Shown here piece after piece: positions 46,266-57,575 of a stretch of 64,000 bases of DNA. Each line of letters starts with the position of its first letter. The stretch's first letter is position 1. Origin of the DNA: Lutraria lutraria (taxonomy: Eukaryota > Mollusca > Bivalvia > Venerida > Mactridae); contig OZ026848.1 of the NCBI GenBank assembly GCA_964023205.1, positions 33,901,912 to 33,965,911 of the forward strand, in the 5' to 3' direction. The notes beneath the pieces were generated by a model. It did not search any database, was not told the origin of the DNA, and worked only from the letters and a program-made list of their open reading frames with translations. Made by a program: the position numbers and the translations under genes.

Positions 46266-46365
46266 ATTTTAAGATACACCGTTATTTGGATAACACCGGT
46301 AAATGGGGTACTGTCTATATAACCCCATTTACCGGTGTTATCCAAATAACGGTGTATCTTAAAAT
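46266..46365. repeat. Perfect 44 bp inverted repeat with a 12 nt loop
   Basis: The arms 46266-46309 and 46322-46365 are exact reverse complements; they include ACCGTTATTTGGATAACACC on the left arm. The loop is actgtctatata. No target duplication or ORF. A perfect palindrome this long is either very recent, a fold-back element, or maintained. Confidence 0.92.
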
Positions 46366-46369
46366 ATCC

Positions 46370-47350
46370 GTTATATACACTCTAAATTCACATTCTAAAT
46401 TTAGCTTCACCGTTATCTAGTACCGCCTATATTTGTTTAAAGAGTCTCATATTTACCAAATCACTGGCAACAGCTAGGGCAGAAACATAATTACTTTCTG
46501 CATAAGTTGTAAAAAGTTCAGATGCAGAGGGAACTAGATTCTATATTTGACTTCATTAGATCCGATAACTGACACCCCCTACAGGGATCCTTTCAAATAT
46601 AGCTCCCTGGAGAGCTGTATCTGCAGAAAGCTTTTGTATACAGCTCCCTGCGAAACTCATTCAATTCAAGTGTATCTCCTGTTCTAAATTAGAAGCTGTA
46701 TTCTGAGTAGCAGTTGCTTTTCCAGAATAAAAATCCCAAATTGTCTGATGCAGGATAAAATTAATTAATTTTTTATTCATGATAATTTATTTTAAATATA
46801 AAGACATGACAAGAAAATATGCATGTATGAATCGAAGCAATAGGCTATTCGCCAATGCCTGTGGGTTTGTTGGCCTGTCATTCATGTACACAGTGTTTGG
46901 ACTGATTTCATTAAAGCAGCTGTTAATGGATTATTGAAAATACTAGTAGACAATTTACAATTAGCCGGAATAGACAATTGTGTTAAAGTTTACTAGCTTA
47001 AAGTTAAATAGACATTATCTAAGGTTCCGGCTGTAACTGGGTTAGCGTAAAGACTGTGTACATGCCCAGATCATTTGACATTTTGATGTTGTCTCTGTTC
47101 ATATGGGGTTAAATGCTGTATTCCGAGGAAAAGGAGTATTGTTGGTTAAAATAATGAACAAACAAGTCACTTGTGCTGCTCGCAATAGTTCCCTACTGGT
47201 TGGATATTTAAAATGACTGATTGGAGAAATCCTTAAATTTGGAGTTGTCCAGGCTATCAGTCAGATAGAACTTCCCTGAAAGATTATATTCGAAAAATGT
47301 GACATAGCTTACAAAATGATAATATAACACTGTACACTAGCGGTTCAAGG
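46370..47350. other. Non-coding stretch
   Basis: 'agctccctgg' and 'cagctccctg' repeat near 46600-46650. No exon or transposon structure was recognised. Confidence 0.45.
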
Positions 47351-47351
47351 G

Positions 47352-47565
47352 ATGGGGGAAGATAGCGTGCATGGCGTGCGCCCCCTCAAAGTTCTCGATC
47401 ATATATAGACATAAAATACCATTAATTAATTCATTCAATAAAATAGCATTCAATTATTCAGTTCCCAAATATTACGCCCCCTAGTTTGAAAACCTGGATC
47501 CGCCCCTTCTGCATGTATGATAATTACTAATAGGACTCATTGTTGTTATTACAATGCTATCATTA
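47352..47565 (+). repeat. ~215 bp direct repeat, copy 1
   Basis: From 'gatgggggaagatagcgtgc' to 'ggactcattgttgttattac' it matches 47862-48072 with few changes. Contains 'gccccctcaaagttctcgat'. A worn relative is near 58460-58590. Confidence 0.85.
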
Positions 47566-47861
47566 TCAATGACATCATGGCAAATTTTAACACATATATT
47601 GCATGGTGAGGGGAATATAAAATGGTATTACACTGAATTATTGATTTATTTCTTAAATTCAAACACATGCATGGACGCGAACGTCATAGAAAACACTTCC
47701 TTATTATTTTTAAGAATTTAAGAGAAATGAAAAACCGGGAATTCTGTAGCAACAACATATCTTAAAAACATTTTTTTGAATTAAAATTATTAATTCTCTT
47801 TGATAAAATAAGTGCATGCATAAATATCAATCATCTTATGATAAGATTTTTATTGTAAGAC

Positions 47862-48072
47862 GGGGGAAGGTAGCGTGGATGGCGGGCGCCCCCTCAAAGT
47901 TCTCGATTATATATAGCATAAAATACCATTAATTAATTCATTCATTTAACGAAATAGCATTCAATTATTCAGTTCCCAAATATTACGCCCACTAGTTTGA
48001 AAACCTGGACCCGCCCCTTCTGCATATATGATAATTACCAACAGGACTCATTGTTGGTATTACATTGCTACA
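47862..48072 (+). repeat. ~215 bp direct repeat, copy 2
   Basis: The unit starts 'gacgggggaaggtagcgtgg'. It lies ~510 bp from copy 1 in the same orientation. Either a tandem duplication of a larger unit, or two insertions. Confidence 0.85.
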
Positions 48073-48116
48073 CACCCTTACATAGTGTTTCTTTAGATAT
48101 TAAAAAAAAATTGCCA

Positions 48117-48198
48117 TTTTGCCATGGCAAAAGTGTTGATTTTTTGCCATGGCAAAATACCGATTTGCCATGGCAAAACGCCTTTTGCCATGGCAAAG
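48117..48198. repeat. Four copies of the palindrome TTTTGCCATGGCAAAA
   Basis: Copies are at 48117-48132, 48142-48157, 48163-48178 and 48183-48198 (25, 21 and 20 bp apart); the last two have one change each. Each copy is its own reverse complement, and spacers differ. Arrays like this can bind a dimeric protein, but no function is known. Confidence 0.9.
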
Positions 48199-48299
48199 AC
48201 AGTTTTTCTTTGCATTTTTCAAGAAATCTAGTAAAGATAGAAACATGGGACTTACAATTTTTAAATAGATAACTAAATGCTACAATTTAATAATGTTTT

Positions 48300-48929
48300 T
48301 GTTTCTCAAAAGCGCGTAAAAGTGGGGACTGTATTTGCCAAAGACCGGCGCGACAAAAACAAACCGGCGGAGGTTAACAATAAAATTGATGAATCACAGG
48401 CTGGTTTCCGAAAAGGTTATTCGGCTGTTGACAATATTTTCTGCTTGCAAGCTATTATCCAGAAATATCTTCCTAAACAGAAGGGTCGTTTTTATTGTTT
48501 ATATGTTGCTTTTCGTAAAGCATTTGATAGATTAACCATGACCGTTTATTTTCGTGCCTGAAGAAAAAAGGTATTCATGGTAATTTTCTAAGAGTTCTTA
48601 AAGCAATGTATTCTAATTTAAATTCTTGCATTAAGGTACCAACTGATAGTATAATCGAATATTTTCCATGTAATATAGGAACACGTCAGGGTGATACGAC
48701 AAGCACAACAATTTTCGATCTATTTATAGACGAGTTATCTAGCCTTTTGAGAGAACAATGTAACTCTGGTATTTTTATTACACCTGAAATTCCAGATATA
48801 ATATGTTGGATGTTTGCTGATGATGTCTCTAATCTAGCTGAAACTTCTATTAAATTACAGCAACAAATTAACATTTTTGATAGAGTTTGCCATGATACAG
48901 GTATGGAAGTAAACCTTGACAAAACAGAA
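48300..48929 (+). pseudogene. LINE reverse transcriptase fragment
   Basis: One frame reads NKIDESQAGFRKGYSAVDNI and LYVAFRKAFDRL. After a one-base shift near 48560 it reads KKGIHGNFLRVLKAMYSNL, GTRQGDTTSTTIFDLFIDEL, MFADDVSNLAETSIK and MEVNLDKTE. These are non-LTR reverse transcriptase motifs, with the FADD catalytic pair kept. It stops exactly at the border of the next transposon, and the rest is not found beyond it. It belongs to a different LINE family from the 23-29 kb element. Confidence 0.85.
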
Positions 48930-51900
48930 TAGACTATAGGGCACCAATACCCCCCTCCCCCCCCCCGGAGGCATTTTTCTACAGTATGTTTTTCTGAAAG
49001 GGTATGGAAAGACCTACCAAATCCCAGTGTCTACCATCTGGATGTTGGGGCTTTACTCCGTTACCGCTATTTTTGGGCGTTACCATAATTGAAATTTTAA
49101 AGTTAACACAATACCGCAAAGAGATCAAAATAATTTGTGTTAAAGGCTTTGTAATTATGATTATAAGCACAGATAATGTAAACAAGAGTGTAGAAATGTT
49201 AAACTCATCATCAAATGTGGTATAATTTACGTTACCAATATTATATCACTGAAATAAGGTCACATATACTTCAAAAATATTCGATTATCATCATATACTT
49301 ACTGTTTCTGGATCAAGCAGAACACTATCTAATGAGTAAATGGTACTCAATTGTATTATATGTTGACAAGGTGAAAAAAGGTCACAATAATGCAGAAAAT
49401 ACGTGTATATTATTAACCGCATGCGTTACCAAAATATAACTATGAACATAAGTGCATGTATAACTAAACCTTGACATTTTTTTGCATCAGACATTATAAA
49501 ATCTGAAGTGGCATATAGGCTTAAATTTAAAAAAAAAACATTTCATTATAAAATTTTCATATCAATCAATAAAATCAAAGCAACCGATTGTCAATAAATA
49601 AATAATTTCATTAATCAAATAAATATTTAATTTAGTCTATCAATTTCATAGTAATTTATAGATAAGTTTCTTTTTTCAATGATTATGCAATTGTAACATG
49701 TGACCTAGCAGTGGCCATGAAATCGTACTCATTGGTTTGGCAGTTTCCGGAACAAATTCACTAATGTCATAGTGAGAACGGGTGTATTTCACACATGTAT
49801 GCTCCATCTTCGACACATCTAGGTAATGTAATGAACGACAGTGGTCTCGCGGAACTTATGATAAATTCCGGAATTGTGCCAGTGGTTCTCTTGTAAAAGT
49901 GACGTCTGGGAAACACTAAAACCATGCTCTATGGGAGCACAAGCCCTTATCGAAGGGTCAGTTACCCCGGCCAAGATTTGTAGAAACACAACCTTTCAAA
50001 CAGAGTATTTCAGCATTATATAATAACTCAGATACAAGCAGAACGTAACGCATTTGGCCTGCTTTTGCTCCTGTCAGTTCAACATGACATAGACCTGAAG
50101 CTTACCCAGTCATTTCTTCTAGGTCGAGTGCCTTATATTGAATCACCAACAGGACCAACAACTAGCCATTCTACAGAAGGCGCATCCTATGTTGTTGATG
50201 GTAACGCCTAATTGGGTAACTGCAGAGTCTTATAGCAGTTCCGGACACATTCGAGCAAGTAGCTGAGGCGATTTCTTATCAGTTGCCTAAAACGTCTCGT
50301 GTAGACTTTATATCAGACATTTACAACAAACAGTCTATTAAATCAGACGAGTGCCGATGACGTTTGGCAGCTCCAACGTTCTTGCTCTCAGGTAAAAAAA
50401 ACCAATAACTCCATGAAATCGGATGGGCTTCATATCTAATGACGACAATAAGACACAGTCAATAAAGCTAATATTTGAGCAGTCTTAGAGAGATGGCGTC
50501 ACAGTCACACTAACTGAGATTCAAAGCACTGAGATTACAGTCTGGAGCAAAGTTTAAATGTGTCAGACAAAACCATCGTGTTAAACCATTAAAAGGCCTG
50601 TGTTATCATCATTTTGAATTAAAATGTTTATGTCAAGTATGTACAGTCTGTACAGATGTACATCATTTGACCTATTAACCACAATTACCAAGGAAAAGCT
50701 ATCATGTGTCAATACGCAATCTCACTAATCTCAGAGACAATATAGTGTTCCAGCGCTACTTTACTGGAAAACTATTTTCAATATGTAGTAAATTTCGTTA
50801 CCTCAACAGTTAATGATGAAACGGAGGAAAAAACAGAATCCTGCATATACACTGTACCTCCAACTTTTATAAAAACTGCAAAGTCTGCAATGTATATATT
50901 TACTTATACTATTTTTCGAAGCGGATGTATATGCGCCACGTAATTGTAATTAGAAAAAGTAATGTATAGCTATAGGAGCTTTGCTCATATAAATGAAAAT
51001 TACATGACAATATTAGCCAATTTACCACGCATGTTTGTTCGGATGAACTTTACAGTGCCATTGAGACATTTGTATGTGTGTTGTTTGGTCATTAAAAATA
51101 CGACATCAATAAACTGAGGTGTAACAAGTATCAAAGCCATGGTTGTGTTCTGAACGCTTTAAGTGGTATGGACATGAGCTTACTCACTCCCTGCAGATCC
51201 CGTCTCTTATGTTCAATGTGTTACGGGTCGTTATAAGGTGTATATTTGGACCCATGCAAAGAGGGCAATCTTGATCTTCTAAAAGTGGATGAAAGTGGTT
51301 GGAAATTCGGTCCTGACGACATGCAGGAATGCAACTGGTACGAGGATAATATTGTGCCAAAGGCTAGCGACGCAGAAGACACTGAGGATAAAAACGACAT
51401 TGAGCTCATTAAGTATGGTCGATGCTGTCAATGAAACAGAAAAGTGATGAGGATTTGTGAAAGTCGTGAACGTTTGCCATCAGAACAACAAAAATACCTT
51501 GATGACAATATGTACAGCTAATGAAATCTAACATAACATACAATATTGCACTTAAGTACATATATATAAATAATCATGTAACAAATGGTAACGTAAATGA
51601 CACACACAAGCTTGTGTGTCAATGGCAAAATGTTTATTGCACTGTCGCTGTTATTGTAAATTTGATTGTTTCATAGATACATATTGTTAGAAATTTAGAA
51701 TACAACCGATAATGATTTTATAACAGTTTCATAGAAATGTTGTTACTCGTTTATGAATAATTTCAAACGTAACACAAATAAAACCATGTAACGTGAAACA
51801 CAATCAGTGATGAATTAAAAAAGTTGGAATGTTAATTTACATGTACGTATTGCCAGTAATCAAGTATAAACATTTTGTATATCAAATCAATGTTTTATGC

Positions 51901-52621
51901 ATTGTAAAGCATGTTAAGCACTTATCGTGATAAAGGTAACGTTATGTAACGTAAACTGCTATTACCCCAGTCAAACTTTTTCAACATTTGTAACAAGAAA
52001 TGTTTTCCAGTTATGGGTATTAATGAATGGATCAGGATTACCTATCACTGCATACCTATTTGATCATAGCATGTGATCACAGTAATATAAATGATTTCCA
52101 TGTAACATGTAAACTTTTATATGTAACGTATTTTACGTAAAATGAAGGCATAAACGAGCATTCAGTGAAAGAAAAACGTGAACATGTGGTAGTATTTGCC
52201 TAATATGAATAAAAACATTGTTCACGACTGCTTTTGTGTTAATTTAACATATACAACTGTCATTTCCTTGTCATTTTGGGGTAACGCAGGGTAACGTAAA
52301 TTACAGAGCATATATAATGCAAAAAGGTGAAAAACATGCATTTGATCGATAAGTAAAGCCGCTGCTAACTTATTATGGTCAAAGGAATTGTTCAAATTGA
52401 TGAATTATTGAAAATATCTAGAATAAGCCTTCTAACAAAATAAAATTATTGTCAAACGTATTTTTCGGTAACGGTAATTAGCATGCTGTAGTTCACAAAC
52501 GCCCCAACGCCCAGATTGTAGACACTGGAAAAATGATCAGCAGGCATTGAGCTTTCAAAAAAATGGTGTCTACAAAAATGCCTCCGGGGGGGGAGGGTTT
52601 CGCCCAGTAGCCCATAGCCTA
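48930..52621. mobile_element. 3.7 kb DNA transposon with ~170 bp inverted repeats and C-runs
   Basis: Left end TAGACTATAGGGCACC and inverted right end TAGGCTATGGGCTACT agree. Inward both share a C-run, then CGGAGGCATTTTT and CCAGTGTCTAC-ATCTGG-GTTGGGGC, and 'ccgttacc'. A clear target duplication is not seen. It carries a decayed ORF at ~49800-51434. Confidence 0.78.
49800..51434 (+). pseudogene. Decayed ORF of the 3.7 kb transposon
   Basis: Scattered frames read MNDSGLAELMINSGIVPVVL (~49830), RNAFGLLLLLSVQHDIDLKL (~50045), QLPKTSRVDFISDIYNKQSI (~50280) and, at the end, GWKFGPDDMQECNWYEDNIV with IELIKYGRCCQ. They are broken by stops and shifts. From memory these resemble an uncharacterised ORF family that is highly multiplied in bivalve and coral genomes; I cannot verify this here. 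No catalytic motif can be named. Confidence 0.4.
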
Positions 52622-52703
52622 TAATAAATATACCGGTAATACATTCTGAGAAAATATAGGAAACAAATAGATCGAAATAAGATAAATACAATGTAAAACA
52701 TTG

Positions 52704-52788
52704 TAGGGGTGCAACGATATGACATAACACGCGGTACGTATCGGCCCGACGCTGTATCGCAATACACCGGTATATCGTTGCACCACTA
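52704..52788. mobile_element. 85 bp hAT-like MITE (TAGGGGTGCAACGATA ends)
   Basis: TAGGGGTGCAACGATAT at the left and ATATCGTTGCACCACTA at the right are inverse with small differences. TAGNGGTGCAACGATA is a familiar hAT MITE end. I see no clear 8 bp duplication. Confidence 0.6.
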
Positions 52789-52892
52789 ATACCTAGACAT
52801 AAAATGAACGTACTAATATTACAACTGAATCATAAAAGAACAGAACGTATTAGTATAGACAGATCTATAAACTGTTCAAAGAATTTACTTAC

Positions 52893-52919
52893 ACTGATAG
52901 TCGGGCTGTCGAAAGACAT
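52893..52919 (-). pseudogene. Orphan duplicate of CBM20 gene exon 1
   Basis: ATG opens MSFDSPTIS followed by gtaagt (52887-52892). The intact gene has MTFNSPPFS and gtaagt at 9480-9506. No exon 2-6 counterpart is found to the left in the window; the place is filled by the 3.7 kb transposon and other repeats. It is either a stranded fragment or the start of a paralogue with very long introns. Confidence 0.65.
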
Positions 52920-52947
52920 CTTAGACCTTATGAGACGTCGCTTAGTT

Positions 52948-52984
52948 GACGCCGGAAGTCTAAGTTGCTATGGACGCCGGAAGT
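52948..52984 (-). promoter_or_regulatory. Duplicate promoter with paired ETS-type sites
   Basis: GACGCCGGAAGT is at 52948-52959 and 52973-52984, 25 bp apart as at 9541-9577. The shared 'gaataaaattcatttta--gactggt' follows on the far side, as in the first promoter. Conservation of both sites and spacing while the rest diverges suggests function, at least in the past. Confidence 0.6.
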
Positions 52985-53350
52985 ACAATGACCATTGATC
53001 GGGAAGTGAATAAAATTCATTTTACCGACTGGTCAATAACTCACTTTAATGTCTTGTAGAAAATGAAAATTTAGTAAGAATTAAGTTGATGGAAACTGAC
53101 TGTTTTTCGCTAAGATTGGCTTCAAAATGCAGTTAATTCATTGCCATACGTGTATATATATATATCGGTATTTCCTGCACACAAACCATTTTCGCGCGAG
53201 TCTCAATTTTCTTACGACGAATCTGTATTATGGACTAGATCTAGCTTGCTAGCCAGCTCCTGTTATTCTTTTAAAATGAACATTTTACAGTCTAAATGAA
53301 TGCTAAAAGATTCAATATTCCTAGTTATAACAACAACTGGGGAACTCTGA

Positions 53351-53590
53351 GGTCGAGACTAGTTATATGGTCACTGAGTAATCACTAGAAGCCCTGATTG
53401 CTGTGAGTTCGAATCACACCTGGAACCAGACAAATCTTCACACAACTGTCCAGTTGGCTTATACGTGGAAGATCGATGGTTTAAATTTACACAGGTACCT
53501 ATTTGGTCTCTCTCTCCGTTATATATAGCTGGAAAAGTTGCCAAATGACCCAGATCGCGGTTGGTGCGAGGTAAACCCAACAGAAAATCA
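53351..53590 (+). mobile_element. tRNA-derived SINE, different family
   Basis: A tRNA-like head has TAGTTATATGGTCACTGAGT and the B box GTGAGTTCGAATCAC. The body runs through 'cagttggcttatacgtggaa' and 'ctggaaaagttgccaaatga' to 'ggttggtgcgaggtaaaccc'. Confidence 0.65.
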
Positions 53591-53596
53591 ATTATC

Positions 53597-55320
53597 TGAA
53601 GGTTCTGCTGTGGTTCGGAACTACAAAGTAGTCAAAAGTTAAATTTCTTTGTAAGGTGAGGTATTGGGTTGAGTCTTGGAAACCGAACGATAGGTTCGCG
53701 CATGAATTTTGATGAAGACCAAAGTACTACGCTTTTCTATACCCGCCATGCAATTGTCAAATTTGTTCCCTTTCCATGAGCTTTCAGTACTTTGATTTAT
53801 GTTTCCTATCTGATCACCAAAAGTAGTTCAGCAATTAGCATGTTTAGTCTGCATTACCTGCCCCATCGTATACTCAGTGTATGCAGAATGTAATATCTCA
53901 TACACGAATGCTCGAAGAAAAAGTTACACGTTATAAGCAGTTATAATCGAGTATAATTTCCCGATGATCCACTGTTTTAAATATCTGGTTGTCTTTTGAA
54001 GCCTGGTAGTCAAGATGCTATGGGTTCGAAACACATGTGAACGATTTTCCTTTCCATTTTTATTTGATATTTGGCATTTTATTATTGCAAAATTTTATTT
54101 CAATATTTGGAATGAATTTCATATGTATTTCATTTAATTTAATTTCAGGTAATTTCATGAAATTTCAATTACTGCGTTCATTAGCAGTATCTGTAATTGA
54201 GCCACTGTCAGAATCTAATAATTGGCTTCATTATATTAAGTTATATAACATGACATCCTCTACATACTTAGGAACATTATTTGAACAGAATTTGAATTTG
54301 ATTGCATATGATATATATACCTTTCAAAACATAAATGCACCGAAATCACGAGCAATGCATTATTTGAAAAAAATAGTGGCAAGATCAAGGACACGAAAAA
54401 CACAATTCAGTTTAATAATGTTACTAGTGCGGCGCACTGATTTCAGGACCACGTAGCTAGGCCTTTTACAGTGGTCTACAAATGTAAGAGGCCAACAGTG
54501 GCCTACAAATGTAAGGTCGTGTTTAGTAATGTACTTGGTCATTGTATTACTTATCCCTATTTTAAAGAATGGAACAGTCCATGACCTTCCGTCACGACTC
54601 ACTGCTCGATTTCTATCTATAGATTATTGTTTTTGGTTTGTTTACAACTGTTTGGTTTACGAATTGGCATAGCCATCTGATTTTGACTTGAATGCATATT
54701 TGTATTTATGCAATGGAACTATATATGTTTGTAGGCCAGGCGCGTAGCTGCCTATACGCGAGTACGCGGCTGAATCCACATGATTCTGACAAAAAAAAAA
54801 ATCAGGATTTTTTTAAAATCACAAAAATCTACTTCATTAATGTATAAACACTTGACGCCTTAATGTATTCTATTTGTCCATATTCTTTATGGTACCAAAA
54901 CTGACTTCTTGAGATCTACATTAATGACCCTGAAATCGCCTAGAATGCACCAGATTGCAACATTATTCTCAAAAATTTTCGGAGGAGCATGCCCCCGGAC
55001 CCCCCTAGCTTAATCCTGAATCCACATCCATGGAGGGCTAGCTACGCGCCTGTAGGCGGAAGGATAATAGAACCTGTTCGGTATGCAGGAAAACTTAAAC
55101 ATTAAAACTGACTGACGCTCTGAAGGTTCTGCTGTTGTTCGGAACTACAAATCAGTCAAAAGTTGATCATCGGTTCTATGTAGGGTGAGTTTTGGAAAAC
55201 TAACGATAGTTCGCGCATGAATTTTAATGCAGAAATAAGTACATGTACTACGAAGCCTTTTCTACACCTTTAAGTGTTCGTACCTAACAGCAACAAAAAC
55301 CGTAGCACTTTCAGATAAAC
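53597..55320. repeat. Duplicated block, copy 2 (partner at 17316-18470)
   Basis: Same order of shared segments as copy 1. A further partial copy of the 'ggttctgctgttgt' segment is at 55120-55265. It holds a private stretch (53960-54600) and a 316 bp transposon. A 139-residue plus ORF (54037-54456) lies in the private stretch; it has no recognised motif. Confidence 0.65.
54737..55052. mobile_element. 316 bp inverted-repeat element (CAGGCGCGTAGC ends), 5 bp duplication
   Basis: CAGGCGCGTAGCTGCC at the left and GCTAGCTACGCGCCTG at the right are inverse. TAGGC flanks both sides (54732-54736, 55053-55057). The block copy at 18331-18347 lacks it, so the empty site is visible ('tatgcggaagg'). Confidence 0.82.
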
Positions 55321-57390
55321 GGGTTGACAGCTAGGCATATAGTAGGCCTATCCACTTAGATTTATTCAGCATATAAAACCGTGACATGGTATGGTACAAT
55401 ACAAGATAATTATAAGTGTTTTAAAAATCACATTGTTACAAAGACTAGAATAATACATATAATGAAAGGCAATATGACATATAATACTAATAAAATGTAC
55501 CGGTACATGTACTGTATATATATACTCAGGATGACAGAAAAAAATCCATTATTCCATTGTGGTCCTGTAACAACAGTAGACTGACTTATGACTGACATGA
55601 TATATAACTTGTCTTATTTTAGTTCGCACCGTCTCTGATCCTTGAAATCTATACACATGTAACATATCTTGGGAAACTTTGAAAATGTTAACAGTATAGA
55701 ATATTTTAAATAGTTTTTCAAAGTTTCAAATCACATGTCGCATTTATTTAGTAAATAGTGTAGTGAGCATGAATTTCGAGTTTTCTCACTTTACTAATAA
55801 AAGCTGCCAGACAAATGCAGTACTCAGTGATCAGTAATCCTTAATAAATATGAAAAATATGCAGAAAATGACTTACAATATCACGGTGACGAGCGCTACA
55901 AATCGTATATATCATCTTCATACAATACATACAATAATGCCATTTTCTTTGAACCGAACGGTAACCCAGTGTTTTCATTTAGTTAGGGGAGTATCTGCTA
56001 AACGAAGAATCGCCAACAATCAAGTAGCTTTTGTCTTTCTTACTTGTTCTTTCTCCAAGTGAAATTTACAGTCCTTCACTTGAATAGTCTTCCGATGTTG
56101 AGATTAGTTAACACGATAGTGCAAGGTTACAAGAAAATTTGGTAAGTACCGTATTTGTGAAAATCATTACCAAATAACAAGACATACAGCAAGTATGAAT
56201 AATATCCATTTAATACCAAGTCCAATCATTAATTTAAACTGGCCAAAGCAGTTTCGAAATAAAATTATCTGAATTGGAATAAAAAGCGACAAGGGGAGTA
56301 ACCTCTAGAGAAGAATTGTAAACTAGCTTGTAGCTTTTATCTCCCTTGCTTTACTGCGGTTTAACGAACACACGGTCGCACGGCATATGAGTCTAGCATA
56401 GTTTCAATATTATAATTACATTATTCAGAATTATATAAGTATGCTCAAGTGACAATTATATGCACAAGCTTAATTACAACTATTTACACAATGGAATATT
56501 TAAAATAACAATTAACCAACCAAATTGTTTTAGATACCAAATCCAAAAGTGCATATATACCAATGCAGACTCTTGCAAATGATAATATGAAATATATCAT
56601 ACATCATTAAACGGCTTCGTGAAAAAATGCTTGAGGTCTTATATGTATATGCGCTTTTCAATGCAAATATTTGTGTCTATTTATTTTATCTCATTATAAA
56701 TGAATGTAAACTTTGGTGTTAAATCATGTTTTATTAAATAAGTTTTCGCTGACACGTTCTTATGGATCATTCAATCAATGCATCGATCATTGTCTGGGTC
56801 CCTCAGTTTGTATATAAAATAATTTATAACAATGCATGTAGAGCTCCGTGTACACGTGATATTTTATGTTTAGGGTAATGTGCATGGACCGTTATATAGT
56901 AATAATTAATTAACGTTACAAATAAATATCGCCAGAAAAAAATTGCACTTGGTCTAGATATCATTTGTGTTTAACACCGAAAATATTTGGATTTCACAAA
57001 CCGAATCAATGTCTGATTTGAAGGCATTGCATGTATTTTACACTAATTTGAGGACAAGAGATGGGTACATAAAAAGTTCGGCTCATTGTAAGATGTTTCC
57101 GCAATGACTCATAATTGCGTTTCACAGGGGCGTGAATTGTAGACCGAACTCCGCATGACTATTTATTCTCTCAGGAGCTTCGTTATACAATGTGTCACTC
57201 AAAAAACTTCAAAGTTCAAAACTGTTTACGTCCAGTTTTTTTCTCAATTTTAAGACGTTTTAGAAATACATTTAACTTTACTAATTAATATAGCGAGAAT
57301 TGTACGATTATTAATGCCCGCGAGTCCGACTCGGTCTATCAATTTTTTTACCTGACCAGGTGAGACAAGCACCTGTGGGATATAAATGAC
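55321..57390. other. AT-rich non-coding stretch
   Basis: No exon, RNA or transposon structure was recognised. Confidence 0.5.
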
Positions 57391-57429
57391 ACTCAACGAG
57401 AGATCACGTGACTTTGTTGTGAATCCGCC

Positions 57430-57575
57430 ATATTGAATCTGAGTGCACTTCCTGCGAGAAATTCGCGATAAAAATAATTGTTTGTTTGTGAATAATTGTG
57501 AACTATTGGAACAGTTAGTGACTTACAAATGACTTATCAACTGAGTTAAACTAGTCCCATTCGTTGAACTGGACG
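57430..57575 (+). promoter_or_regulatory. Candidate non-coding first exon and promoter of a plus-strand gene
   Basis: A stretch with 'cacgtgac' (E-box) and CCGCCATATTG (YY1-like) leads to a donor, CTGGACG then gtgagt (57576 on). The only ATG before the donor gives a 6-residue frame, so it would be 5' UTR. No downstream coding exon could be confirmed in the window. Promoter-like motifs plus one donor are weak evidence. Confidence 0.3.

Noticed and set aside
54037..54456. 139-residue plus-strand ORF
   Set aside because: The N-terminal part is low-complexity hydrophobic from AT-rich DNA; an acceptor-like site is inside, but no motif or partner exon was found.
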